DNA of 64,000 nt from CALBTQ01 sp036725605 (GTDB lineage: Bacteria; Lernaellota; Lernaellaia; Lernaellales; Lernaellaceae): the NCBI GenBank assembly GCA_036725605.1, contig DAIMDW010000001.1:372001-436000 (forward strand), written 5' to 3'. Under the pieces are notes generated by a model that was given only the letters and a program-made list of their open reading frames with translations, did no database searches and was not told the origin of the DNA. The position numbers and the translations under genes are program-made. Shown in pieces: positions 49,560-57,461 of this stretch (position 1 is the stretch's first letter; each line of letters begins with the position of its first letter).

Positions 49560-49587
49560 ACATTACCGTTTTGACCAGGGATGTCAA
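49560..49587 (-). promoter_or_regulatory. Possible promoter of the hydrolase gene
   Basis: The minus strand reads a perfect TTGACA, 16 nt, TAATGT, about 45 nt upstream of the ATG. A small hairpin (CACTCG/CGAGTG) lies between promoter and ribosome site. Confidence 0.4.
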
Positions 49588-49647
49588 AAATCTTTCTTCA
49601 CCGTTTAAGTGGACAACGATCCACGGACTCAAGTAGGATTCGTCCCC

Positions 49648-50874
49648 ATGAACTATCTAGACGAACGCGAACGCGCAAAAAAAGCCGCGCCGACATTGTT
49701 GGCGCTTTTGGAAAAACCGGCCGAGTTCAACGCCCTGTTCGCCCAGTACCGCGAGCAGGACGGATTGATCGACGGCGCGTTTCTCGACGGCATTCCTCCG
49801 GCGCGCGAGGTGTGGTGCAAAGCCGGCGATCCGGCGACGGTTCCGGCGATCCTCGCCCTGCCGTTGCCTTTTCGCGAAGCCGTTTTTTACGGACTGGCGC
49901 GCGACCGGCAGATCGCCGCGCTGCAAGCCTGTTTGGAGCGCACCAAGGACAAGGACGACAAGCGCAGCCTCAAGCGCACGTTGTACGACCTGCGGCAGGC
50001 GGGCGTGATCGTCGAAACCAAAGCGGCGAAAAAGCCCCTCTTCCAACGCCCGGCGGACGTCGAGGAAGTGCACGCCTGTTTCGTTTCGGCGGTCGACGGG
50101 CGCAACGAACGCCTGTTGATTCTCAACGAACCGGCGTCGCACGGCGTGCGCACGTTGCAGGTCTACGAGCGCGGCGGCGACCGGATCATGCATTTTCACT
50201 ATGACGAAACCAGCCGAAAAAAGATGCGGCAGTTCATCGATGATCTGCGCGGCGTGCGCCATATTCCGCTATTCGAAGTTGAAGCCGGATTTTTGTATTT
50301 TCTGATCGAGCGCGTGCGCGCCTTCGGTCGACAGGTCGGACACGGCGAACCGTCGGGATTCGTCAGCGCCTTGGCCCGCATGGCCGGCGCAAGTGCGATG
50401 CCCACCCAGCATCCCTATCAACAAGTGGTCGACGGACAGCAAGTCCTAAGCAAACTGGCCGACCTGAGCGGCTGCGAGCGACTGCATCGCGAAACCGATT
50501 TCGCCGGGTGGATCGTCGACGAGGAAACGATTCGCGCCTTGCAGGTCAGCCTGCAGGACACGGCGACCAGTGGTCTGACGATCAACGACGCGCAACGCGC
50601 CGAACAGTTCGAAACGAAGATCGATCGGGCGATCGACCGTTTCTTCACCGAACAACGCCGCCTCACTTACGCCGAACGGTTGCGCGACACGGCGTATTTA
50701 CTGGCCGCGCGCGGTCAGCACGAACAGGCCGTAAGCGCCGCGGCGCTGGCGTTGGCGCTCGAAGACCGGCAACGCCAACCCTCGTCGGTCGAATTCTTCC
50801 GCGCCATGCTGACCAAGCTTTTCGAGCCGGAGTCGAAAAAAAACGATCAGCCCCCGTCGGGACTGATCGTTTGA
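49648..50874 (+). CDS. Unrecognised cytoplasmic protein
   Basis: A 408-residue protein with no signal peptide or transmembrane helix. Residues about 1-125 are helical and rich in Leu/Arg/Lys (LKRTLYDLRQAGVIVETKAA). A central part has short strands (RNERLLILNEPASHGVRTLQ), and the C-terminus is helical (DTAYLLAARGQHEQAVSAAALAL), TPR-like. I recognise no family. An ATG at 49648 is chosen; a GTG at 49609 is in frame but lacks a ribosome site. Its last 11 codons encode both arms of a terminator that serves the convergent thiolase gene. Confidence 0.6.
   Translation: MNYLDERERAKKAAPTLLALLEKPAEFNALFAQYREQDGLIDGAFLDGIPPAREVWCKAGDPATVPAILALPLPFREAVFYGLARDRQIAALQACLERTKDKDDKRSLKRTLYDLRQAGVIVETKAAKKPLFQRPADVEEVHACFVSAVDGRNERLLILNEPASHGVRTLQVYERGGDRIMHFHYDETSRKKMRQFIDDLRGVRHIPLFEVEAGFLYFLIERVRAFGRQVGHGEPSGFVSALARMAGASAMPTQHPYQQVVDGQQVLSKLADLSGCERLHRETDFAGWIVDEETIRALQVSLQDTATSGLTINDAQRAEQFETKIDRAIDRFFTEQRRLTYAERLRDTAYLLAARGQHEQAVSAAALALALEDRQRQPSSVEFFRAMLTKLFEPESKKNDQPPSGLIV
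50836..50871 (-). terminator. Intrinsic terminator of the thiolase gene, inside the convergent gene
   Basis: On the minus strand the 9-bp perfect stem AACGATCAG/CTGATCGTT with a 12-nt loop runs into eight T residues. It lies 25 nt past the thiolase stop but within the last codons of the plus-strand gene ending at 50874. Confidence 0.85.
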
Positions 50875-50896
50875 TGAACCGGAATTTTCTTCGCGC

Positions 50897-52072
50897 TTAG
50901 ATCCGCTCGACGATCACGGTTTTGCCCATGCCGCCGCCGACGCACAGCGAAGCCATGCCGGTGGTCAGATCGCGTTTCTGCATTTCATACAGCAGCGAAA
51001 TGACAATGCGGATGCCCGTGCAGCCTACCGGGTGCCCCAGGGCGATGCCCGAGCCGTTGACGTTGGTGATGTCGCGGTTGAGGCCGAGCGCCTTTTCGCA
51101 CGCCAGGTACTGCGCCGCGAAGGCTTCGTTGAGTTCGATCAGCTCGATGTCGGACAGTTCCATTTTCGCCTTGGCCAAGGCCTTTTGCGTGGCCGGCACC
51201 GGACCGAAGCCCATCAGTTCGGGCTCGACCGCCGCGACCGCGTGAGAGATCAGGCGGGCCATCGGCTTGAGGCCGAGGGCTTTGGCTTTTTCGGCGTCCA
51301 TGATGACCATCGCCGCCGCGCCGTCATTGATGCCGCTGGCGTTGGCAGCCGTGACCGTGCCGTCTTTTTTGAAAGCCGCACGCAACGCCGCCATGCCTTC
51401 GAGCGTCGCCTCACGGCGCGGATGCTCGTCGTTTTCAAAGAGGAAGGATTTCTTCTTCGCCTTCACTTCGACCGGAATGATCTCGTCCTTGAAGCGGCCG
51501 GAATCGATCGCGGCGATGGCGCGCGTCTGGCTGATCATCGCCAGTTCATCCTGTTCCTGACGGCTGATGTCGTATTTCTCGGCCAGGTTTTCGGCGGTGA
51601 TGCCCATCAGGAAATGGCCGAGCGGATCGGCGAGGCCTTCCATCAACGAGTCGACGGCCGGCCGGTTGTTCATCCGGGCGCCCCAGCGCATATCGTACAA
51701 GACGTACGGCGAACGGCTCATGTTTTCGGCGCCGACGACCAACACCGCTTCGTGCTCTTCGAGCATGATCTGCTGCGCGCCGAAGACCATCGCCTGCATC
51801 GAGCTGGAGCACTGGCGCTGGATGGTGCAGCCGGGAACGGTGAACGGCAGGCCGGTTTTCAGCCCGATACAGCGGCCGACGTTGATTTCATCGGTGGTCA
51901 TAAAACACTGACCGGCGATGCAGTCGTCAAAAACGTCCATCTCGACGCCGGCGCGTTTAATCGCCTCTTGCGCCGCGATCACGCCCAGCGTCATGGCCGA
52001 GACATCTTTCAACGATCCGCCGAACGACCCGATCGGCGTGCGCGCTCCGCTGATAATCCATACCTCTCTCAT
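50897..52072 (-). CDS. Thiolase (acetyl-CoA C-acyltransferase)
   Basis: A 391-residue type II (biosynthetic-like) or degradative thiolase. The acyl-accepting Cys88 sits in TIQRQCSSSMQAM. NEAFAAQ, GHPVGCTGIRI and the proton-shuttle cysteine in LCVGGGMGKTVIVE complete the active site. The start is MREVWIISGARTPIGSF, with AAGGAGG 4-5 nt upstream. An intrinsic terminator ends directly at that Shine-Dalgarno sequence, so expression depends on read-through from the mce operon or on regulation there. It would fit fatty-acid or propionate/branched-chain breakdown with methylmalonyl-CoA epimerase. Confidence 0.92.
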   Translation of the reverse strand: MREVWIISGARTPIGSFGGSLKDVSAMTLGVIAAQEAIKRAGVEMDVFDDCIAGQCFMTTDEINVGRCIGLKTGLPFTVPGCTIQRQCSSSMQAMVFGAQQIMLEEHEAVLVVGAENMSRSPYVLYDMRWGARMNNRPAVDSLMEGLADPLGHFLMGITAENLAEKYDISRQEQDELAMISQTRAIAAIDSGRFKDEIIPVEVKAKKKSFLFENDEHPRREATLEGMAALRAAFKKDGTVTAANASGINDGAAAMVIMDAEKAKALGLKPMARLISHAVAAVEPELMGFGPVPATQKALAKAKMELSDIELIELNEAFAAQYLACEKALGLNRDITNVNGSGIALGHPVGCTGIRIVISLLYEMQKRDLTTGMASLCVGGGMGKTVIVERI

Positions 52073-52083
52073 CTCTCCTCCTT

Positions 52084-52123
52084 AAAAAAATGCCGGCATC
52101 CGAATGATCCCTCAGATGCCGGC
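52084..52123 (-). terminator. Terminator or attenuator between mce and the thiolase gene
   Basis: On the minus strand the 9-bp stem GCCGGCATC/GATGCCGGC with a 14-nt loop is followed by ATTTTTTT and then immediately by AAGGAGG, the thiolase ribosome site. Its location suggests partial termination or leader control rather than a plain operon end. Confidence 0.85.
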
Positions 52124-52154
52124 GTCTTTGATGTAAAAGCGGAAACTACTGATA

Positions 52155-52556
52155 CTACATCTTCTGACTTAATTCAATGAGGATGCCTCCGGTGCTTTTC
52201 GGGTGTACGAACGCGACCATTTTCCCGTGCGCGCCCGGAACCGGTTCTGGATTGATCAGCGTCACGCCCTGTGCGGCCAGGTGCTCGAGCGCCGCGTGAA
52301 TGTCGGCGACCTCGAAGCACAGATGATGAATGCCGGGGCCGCGTTTTTCCATCGCTTTGGCGATCGGGCTGTCCTCGCCGGTCGGTTCCAGCAATTCGAT
52401 GTTGGTGTCGCCGATCGGCAGAAAGGCCGTTTTCACTTTTTGCGAGGCGACCTCCTCGCGGTGCGTCACTTCGATTTGCAGGCCGGCCGCCCAGAATTTA
52501 AGGGCTTCTTCGATGTTCGGGACGGCAATGCCGATATGATCCACGACTTTGAGCAT
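52155..52556 (-). CDS. mce: Methylmalonyl-CoA epimerase
   Basis: A 133-residue vicinal-oxygen-chelate protein that interconverts (R)- and (S)-methylmalonyl-CoA. VVDHIGIAVPNIEEALKFW supplies the first metal His; GPGIHHLCFEVADI and the C-terminal ILIELSQ (metal Glu) complete the site. It links propionyl-CoA carboxylase to the B12-dependent mutase. It is the third gene after the LUD and MBL genes (13-nt gaps), all driven from 53877-53905. Confidence 0.95.
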   Translation of the reverse strand: MLKVVDHIGIAVPNIEEALKFWAAGLQIEVTHREEVASQKVKTAFLPIGDTNIELLEPTGEDSPIAKAMEKRGPGIHHLCFEVADIHAALEHLAAQGVTLINPEPVPGAHGKMVAFVHPKSTGGILIELSQKM

Positions 52557-52569
52557 CTTGCACTCCCCG

Positions 52570-53220
52570 TTAGAAGTAATGTTTGAGCACGAAAATTTCC
52601 GTCGTACCGGGCAAGGTATCGGCGGACAGTTCGATTTCCACCGCGTCCAGCATCTGCACGCGGTCTTTGCCTTGGGTAAACACGTTCACCGGCGTGATGG
52701 GAAAACCACACTTGTCGGTTTTGAAGTGCATCGGGATCACCACGCGCGGATCGATGCGCCGCATGGCGTCGGTCGCCTGATTGGCGTCGATGGTATAGAA
52801 ACCGCCGACCGGGAGAAACAGCACGTCGACCTTGCCGATCGCGGCGATCTGTTTGTCGGTCAGCAGATGCCCCAGGTCACCCAGGTGGCACAAGCGAACG
52901 CCGTCGACCGTGAACACGAAAATGCGGTTTGCGCCGCGCTTGCTGCCGCCACTTTCATCATGGAAGGTATCCACCGCCGTGAAGTCGATGCCCTTGGCCT
53001 GGCCCGCCTCGCGCAGCACGGCGAAGTCGCCGGAAAAACCGTCGAGGTAATTGTGGTCGTCGTGCTCATGGCTGATGGTCACGATGTCGGGCTGCACGTC
53101 GATCCGGCGATAGGCGATGCCGCCGCCGAAAGCGCCGGGCTGATAAGGATCGGTCACGATCGTCGTGCCGTCCGCGGCGGTAATGGTGAAGCTTGAGTGG
53201 CCGTTCCAGCGAATTTTCAT
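52570..53220 (-). CDS. UlaG-like metallo-beta-lactamase-fold hydrolase
   Basis: A 216-residue MBL-fold protein. The first metal-site motif is SHEHDDH (50-56), the HxHxDH type. CHLGDLGHLLT and VVIPMHFKTDK provide the later histidines. It begins MKIRWNGHSSFTIT, as in the COG2220 zinc-dependent hydrolases (UlaG-like). The substrate is unknown. GGGAGGG precedes the ATG, 12 nt after the LUD gene. Confidence 0.85.
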   Translation of the reverse strand: MKIRWNGHSSFTITAADGTTIVTDPYQPGAFGGGIAYRRIDVQPDIVTISHEHDDHNYLDGFSGDFAVLREAGQAKGIDFTAVDTFHDESGGSKRGANRIFVFTVDGVRLCHLGDLGHLLTDKQIAAIGKVDVLFLPVGGFYTIDANQATDAMRRIDPRVVIPMHFKTDKCGFPITPVNVFTQGKDRVQMLDAVEIELSADTLPGTTEIFVLKHYF

Positions 53221-53232
53221 GATCCTTCCCTC

Positions 53233-53844
53233 CTACAATCCATACGCGCCGCGCACCAGCCAAACCGTGGCGGTCAGGCCCATGCTCGGTCGTTCGATGA
53301 TCAAGGTGCCGCGGCAAATGCGCTTGGGCGAGCGACAATCGGTGCACACGCCGGTTTTCGCGCAGGGCACATCGACGCCCATCTGCGCCGCCCGTTGCGG
53401 ACCGGCGATTTCACGCACGCGCCGGCGCGCCGCCTCGACGTTGTCGGTCAGCTTGTTTTCGCCGACGACGAACAGCACGTGACGGGGGCCGAAAACGGCG
53501 GCGGCCAGGCGATTGCCGATGCCGTCGACCAACAGCAGTTCGCCCGCGACCGTCGCCGCGTTCGCACTGGTGACGAACAAGTCGGCGCGCCCCTGCCGCA
53601 AGCGGATTTCCCATTCGTCGTTGCGTGACAAACCGGGCTGCCAATGGTCGTGGAACGTCGCCCCGGAGCGACGGGCGATTTCATCCAGGCCCAGCTCGCG
53701 CAAGGTCGCCGAGCCGCCGAAGCCGACTTCGCGCACGTCGCGCAGTTGTTCGGCAAAAGCCGCTTTCACCTCTTCCGCCTGGGCGAACACGCGCACGGAA
53801 AATCCGTTACGTTCGAACGCCCGCGCCGCTTGCTCCAGTTTCAT
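53233..53844 (-). CDS. LUD-domain protein (LutC/YkgG-like)
   Basis: A 203-residue LUD (DUF162) protein. VGFGGSATLRELGL and LFVTSANAATVAGELLLVDG carry the family's conserved strand-loop elements, and VGENKLTDNVEAARRRVR the late helix. LutC helps oxidise L-lactate in a LutABC complex, but no lutA or lutB is nearby. The C-terminal cysteine cluster CAKTGVCTDCRSPKRIC (four Cys) suggests a metal or iron-sulfur site. It is the first gene of the LUD-MBL-mce transcript. Confidence 0.82.
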   Translation of the reverse strand: MKLEQAARAFERNGFSVRVFAQAEEVKAAFAEQLRDVREVGFGGSATLRELGLDEIARRSGATFHDHWQPGLSRNDEWEIRLRQGRADLFVTSANAATVAGELLLVDGIGNRLAAAVFGPRHVLFVVGENKLTDNVEAARRRVREIAGPQRAAQMGVDVPCAKTGVCTDCRSPKRICRGTLIIERPSMGLTATVWLVRGAYGL

Positions 53845-53876
53845 CGCGCCTTCGATTTCGGTTGAATGTCGAGGTC

Positions 53877-53905
53877 ATCATACGAACGGGACGGTCGATC
53901 ATCAA
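53877..53905 (-). promoter_or_regulatory. Promoter of the LUD-MBL-mce operon
   Basis: The minus strand reads TTGATG, 17 nt, TATGAT, with the start of transcription about 26 nt before the LUD ATG. It lies back to back with the plus-strand promoter at 53921. Confidence 0.65.
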
Positions 53906-53920
53906 GACGGGAAATATCGA

Positions 53921-53949
53921 TTGGAATGCCCGGATGATTCGAGTATGCT
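53921..53949 (+). promoter_or_regulatory. Promoter of the D-x-D-x-DG repeat gene
   Basis: TTGGAA, 17 nt, TATGCT. The -10 ends only 8 nt before the ATG at 53958, and no Shine-Dalgarno sequence is visible, so the message would be leaderless or nearly so. Confidence 0.5.
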
Positions 53950-53957
53950 GCCAACCC

Positions 53958-54482
53958 ATGAAACAGGAACAAAAAGCGACCACAAGCAAAATCCCGTTTA
54001 TTATCCTTTGCCTTCTGCTGATTGTGGGCGGCGGCGGACTGCTGCATTTCTGGCTGACCGGTTTTCGCATCGGCAACGATTGCAGCGGCGACGGGCTCGA
54101 CAACTGCTGGAGCTATTTCAATCTGCAAGGGCAGATGATCCGCTTCGAAAAAGACAAAAACAGCGACGGGAATATCGACTACATCGACCACTACAAGTTT
54201 TCGCCGGAATTGGGGCGGGAGCACATTTTCCGCACCGAAGCGGACCTGGACGTGGACGGCAAATTCGAAACCATTTCGTTTTTCGATCACAACGAAAAGC
54301 TGACGCGGCTGGAGCGTGATTCCAACGCCGACGGTCGCGCCGACGTGATTTCGCTGTTCGACGATCCGGAAAAACCGCCCAGCAAAGTGATGTACGACGA
54401 GAACTTCGACGGCAAGTTCGAACGCATCAAGGATCGGACGGAAGAAACGCCGGAGCCGGCAACGACCGGCGGGAAATCCTAA
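53958..54482 (+). CDS. Membrane-anchored protein with D-x-D-x-DG calcium-loop-like repeats
   Basis: A 174-residue protein with one N-terminal transmembrane helix (about 12-35, IPFIILCLLLIVGGGGLL). It then has four acidic loops of EF-hand/dockerin-like type: DKNSDGNID, DLDVDGKFE, DSNADGRAD and DENFDGKFE, spaced about 30-35 residues apart and each followed by an aromatic/hydrophobic strand. Calcium binding is plausible. The C-terminus is Glu/Pro/Thr-rich. The start MKQEQK is inferred because upstream in-frame codons overlap the divergent promoters and LUD gene. The stop overlaps the convergent YihY gene by 4 bp. Confidence 0.65.
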   Translation: MKQEQKATTSKIPFIILCLLLIVGGGGLLHFWLTGFRIGNDCSGDGLDNCWSYFNLQGQMIRFEKDKNSDGNIDYIDHYKFSPELGREHIFRTEADLDVDGKFETISFFDHNEKLTRLERDSNADGRADVISLFDDPEKPPSKVMYDENFDGKFERIKDRTEETPEPATTGGKS

Positions 54483-55792
54483 CCGATACGCCGGGTGACG
54501 ATCTCCAGCACCGTGTGGTCGCCGAAGGAGCCGAACGCCTGCAATTCGCCCTGCTGAATCATCGTCCCGACGACCTTGTCCACATCATCGGTGTTTTCCA
54601 GGTCCACGCCTTCGTTCTGTTGCAGGTACGCGGCACGGAAAACGTCTTTCACTTTCAGGGCATCCAGCGAACGGTTCGGCAGATAGCCGGTGCGATCCTT
54701 CGCCAGATCGGTGCGGGCCAGCATGCCCTGCTCGACGAACAGTTCGATCAAATCCTCGACCAGCTCGAAGGGCATGGCGTAGCGGTCGGCCAATTCCGAA
54801 GCGGTGTATGGCTCGCCGCCTTCGTGGAAGCGCCGGGCGATGGCGGTGAACAACCGCATCGACAGATGCAGGCGATCGTGCAGCGAGAGGTTGGTGAACA
54901 CGCGGTGCAAGATCAGCGAGCGGAAATTGTGATGAACGTATGAGCTTTCCACGCTCAGCAACACGATGATCCAGGTCAGGTACAGCCAGACGAGAAAGAA
55001 CGGAATCAACGCCAGGCTGCCGTAAATCGCGTTGTAGGTAATCGACCGCGCGACGTAGTTGGAAAATCCGACCTTGGCGAATTCCCACATCGTGCCGCCG
55101 ATGAGGCCGCCGATGAGCGCGCTTTTCATCTTCACTTTCGTCGCGGGAATCACGTAGAGCATCAGGAAAAACGCGAAGACCGTCAGCAGCCACGGCACGA
55201 TGCCGAAGACCAGCCGCGAGAGCAGACCGATTTCCAGCACCTCGCTCGCGTCGATGTAGGCGCGGATACGGCCGCTGGTGTAAAAACTCAGCGCGATGAG
55301 CACCGGCCCCCAAACGAGCACCATCGTGAAGGCCATGAAGCGCCGCCAGAAAGAGCGCGGACGGATCACGTGCCAGAGCGAGTTGAAATTCTTTTCGATG
55401 TTGTCGAACAACAAAACCGAGGTCAGCACCAGCGCGACGGTGGCGAACAGACCGAGCGCCTTGGTGTTGGCGGTGAATTTGTTCAGGTAAAAAACGATCT
55501 GATCCGGGCTGACGGGGATGATCTGTTCGATCAGCCAGTTTTGCACCGCGACTTTCATTTCGTCGGCGAACAAGGCCGAGAAGATGCTGAAGAAAACGGC
55601 GACCAGCGGGACGATGGCCAGCAGCGTCGTGTAGGCCATGCCCGAAGCCCGCACGATCACCGTGTCTTTGGTGAATTGGTGTTGCAGCTCGACCAGAAAG
55701 CGCAGCACGGTCACCAGGGATCGTTTCAGCGGCGGCATCTTTTCCAGATCATGCCGAAACAGATCGCGGAAAAACGTCTTAAGGTTGCTCAT
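54479..55792 (-). CDS. YihY/BrkB-family membrane protein with C-terminal winged helix
   Basis: A 437-residue protein with about six transmembrane helices in the YihY (BrkB, formerly RNase BN) family. Typical segments are GMAYTTLLAIVPLVAVFFSI, SVLLFDNIEKNFNSLWHV and IYGSLALIPFFLVWLYLTWI. A cytoplasmic C-terminal domain of about 130 residues follows, with a winged-helix look (YTASELADRYAMPFELVEDL). Function is unknown. The ATG at 55792 is chosen over a TTG at 55816. Confidence 0.85.
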   Translation of the reverse strand: MSNLKTFFRDLFRHDLEKMPPLKRSLVTVLRFLVELQHQFTKDTVIVRASGMAYTTLLAIVPLVAVFFSIFSALFADEMKVAVQNWLIEQIIPVSPDQIVFYLNKFTANTKALGLFATVALVLTSVLLFDNIEKNFNSLWHVIRPRSFWRRFMAFTMVLVWGPVLIALSFYTSGRIRAYIDASEVLEIGLLSRLVFGIVPWLLTVFAFFLMLYVIPATKVKMKSALIGGLIGGTMWEFAKVGFSNYVARSITYNAIYGSLALIPFFLVWLYLTWIIVLLSVESSYVHHNFRSLILHRVFTNLSLHDRLHLSMRLFTAIARRFHEGGEPYTASELADRYAMPFELVEDLIELFVEQGMLARTDLAKDRTGYLPNRSLDALKVKDVFRAAYLQQNEGVDLENTDDVDKVVGTMIQQGELQAFGSFGDHTVLEIVTRRIG

Positions 55793-55856
55793 CGCCTCTG
55801 CCTGATTGTTATTCAAGTATGGTTACCGCTTGGCATCGCGATGGTCAAGAGCCACG

Positions 55857-55885
55857 TTGACACCACCCGAGGCCGTGTTTAGCGT
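55857..55885 (+). promoter_or_regulatory. Promoter of the UshA-like nucleotidase gene
   Basis: A perfect TTGACA, 17 nt, TAGCGT. GGAGG lies 5 nt upstream of the ATG at 55911. Confidence 0.55.
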
Positions 55886-55910
55886 AAAGCATATTTTCGC
55901 GGAGGTCGTT

Positions 55911-57461
55911 ATGCGCAATCGTTGGACCCGAATTACCCTGGTCGTGTTGTTGGCGGCGGCGTTCATCGTCGCTTGCGCCGGATCGCAAAAGCCGGAACAA
56001 CCGGCCGTCTATCGCCTCAGCATTTTGCACTTCAACGATACGCACGGCTTCATTTATCCGCACAAAGCCGACTGGTCCGACCAGGAAGTCGGCGGGCTGG
56101 CGCGGATGATTCCCCTCGTGCGGCAGATCCGCGAGCAAAACGACGCCCTGGGCGCGGCCACGCTGGTGGTGTCGACCGGCGATTTTCTGCAAGGCACGCC
56201 GCTGTCCTCGGCCTTTAAAGGCATGCCGACCGTCGACCTGCTCAACATGATGGAACTGGACCTGACGACCGTGGGCAATCATGAATTCGATTTCGGCTTC
56301 GACAATTTCAACAAGCTGGTCGAAGCGTCGCACTTCGGGTGGGCGGTGGCCAACCTGCGCAAGAATGGTCACGACAGCCCGTGGATGCCGCTGGGCACGG
56401 GGATGATCAAGCAGTACACGAACCGGCTGGTGGTCGGCATGATCGGCCTGACCACGCCGGAGTTGGTTACCGGGTCGCATCCGAAAAACGTGCGGGATCT
56501 GGTCGTGGACGATCCGCTGGAACTGGCGAAAAAGCTGGCGCGTCGTCACGATGCGATGTCCGATTTGCTGATCGTGCTCAGCCATTGCGGCGTGGCGATC
56601 GACAAGCAGATCGCCCGCGAAATGCCGGGCGTGGACGTGATCGTCGGCGGGCACGACCACGAGCTGTTCACCGAACCGGTGGTGGAAAACGGCGTGATGA
56701 TCGTCCAGGCCGGCGAACACAGCGAACACCTGGGCCGCATGGACCTGGAAGTCAGCGAGGACAAGGCCCGGCTCATCCGCTACAAGGTGTATCCGATCAC
56801 GGCCGATCTGCCCGAGGATCGCATTGCCAAGGCGCGGCTGGAAAGCTACCTGGGGCGTCTTTCCGAAATGGGCCGCGAGGTGATCGGCGAGGCGCTGACC
56901 GAGTTGGTCGGTCGCCGCGAGGTTATCCGTCGCGCGGAAAGCAACTTCGGCGATTTCGTCGCCGACACGATCCGCGAACGTTTTACCGTCGACGTGGTGC
57001 TGATCAACGCCGGGTCCTTCCGCACTTCGCTGCAGCCGGGACCGATCACCGTCAACAACGTGCACGAGGTGTTTCCTTACGACAACACGCTGGTGACGCT
57101 GGACGTGCCGGGCGCGGTCATCCGCGAGGCGCTGGAGATCGGTTTGCAAAAAAATCCGGAGGCGAATCCGGGCGCGTTTTTGCAGGTCGCCGGGCTGCGC
57201 TACGTCATCGACGACAAGCGCGCGACGCAAATTACCGTCGGCGGCGAGCCGCTGGACGAAACGCGCAATTACAAGATCGCGATCAACGATTACATGCTCG
57301 CCGGCGGCGACGCGTTCACCATGTTCAAAAACGCGGCCAACGTGAAGGACACCAAATACACGATTGCCGATGTGGTGATCGAGGCGATCAAAGCGCAAGA
57401 GAAAATCGACGCGCCAACCGACGGCCGCATCAGCCGCGCGGGTGCTTGGACGGCGAATTGA
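55911..57461 (+). CDS. 5'-nucleotidase / UshA-like lipoprotein
   Basis: A 516-residue lipoprotein (lipobox VAC, Cys22). The metallophosphoesterase domain has LHFNDTHGF, STGDFLQGTP, GNHEFDFG and GGHDHE. The C-terminal 5'-nucleotidase domain has SNFGDFVADTIRE, INAGSFRTSL and FPYDNTLVTLDVPG. It probably releases phosphate and nucleosides from nucleotides outside the inner membrane. The GGAGG-supported ATG follows a clean promoter. Its stop abuts the convergent LolA-like gene with no gap. Confidence 0.93.
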   Translation: MRNRWTRITLVVLLAAAFIVACAGSQKPEQPAVYRLSILHFNDTHGFIYPHKADWSDQEVGGLARMIPLVRQIREQNDALGAATLVVSTGDFLQGTPLSSAFKGMPTVDLLNMMELDLTTVGNHEFDFGFDNFNKLVEASHFGWAVANLRKNGHDSPWMPLGTGMIKQYTNRLVVGMIGLTTPELVTGSHPKNVRDLVVDDPLELAKKLARRHDAMSDLLIVLSHCGVAIDKQIAREMPGVDVIVGGHDHELFTEPVVENGVMIVQAGEHSEHLGRMDLEVSEDKARLIRYKVYPITADLPEDRIAKARLESYLGRLSEMGREVIGEALTELVGRREVIRRAESNFGDFVADTIRERFTVDVVLINAGSFRTSLQPGPITVNNVHEVFPYDNTLVTLDVPGAVIREALEIGLQKNPEANPGAFLQVAGLRYVIDDKRATQITVGGEPLDETRNYKIAINDYMLAGGDAFTMFKNAANVKDTKYTIADVVIEAIKAQEKIDAPTDGRISRAGAWTAN

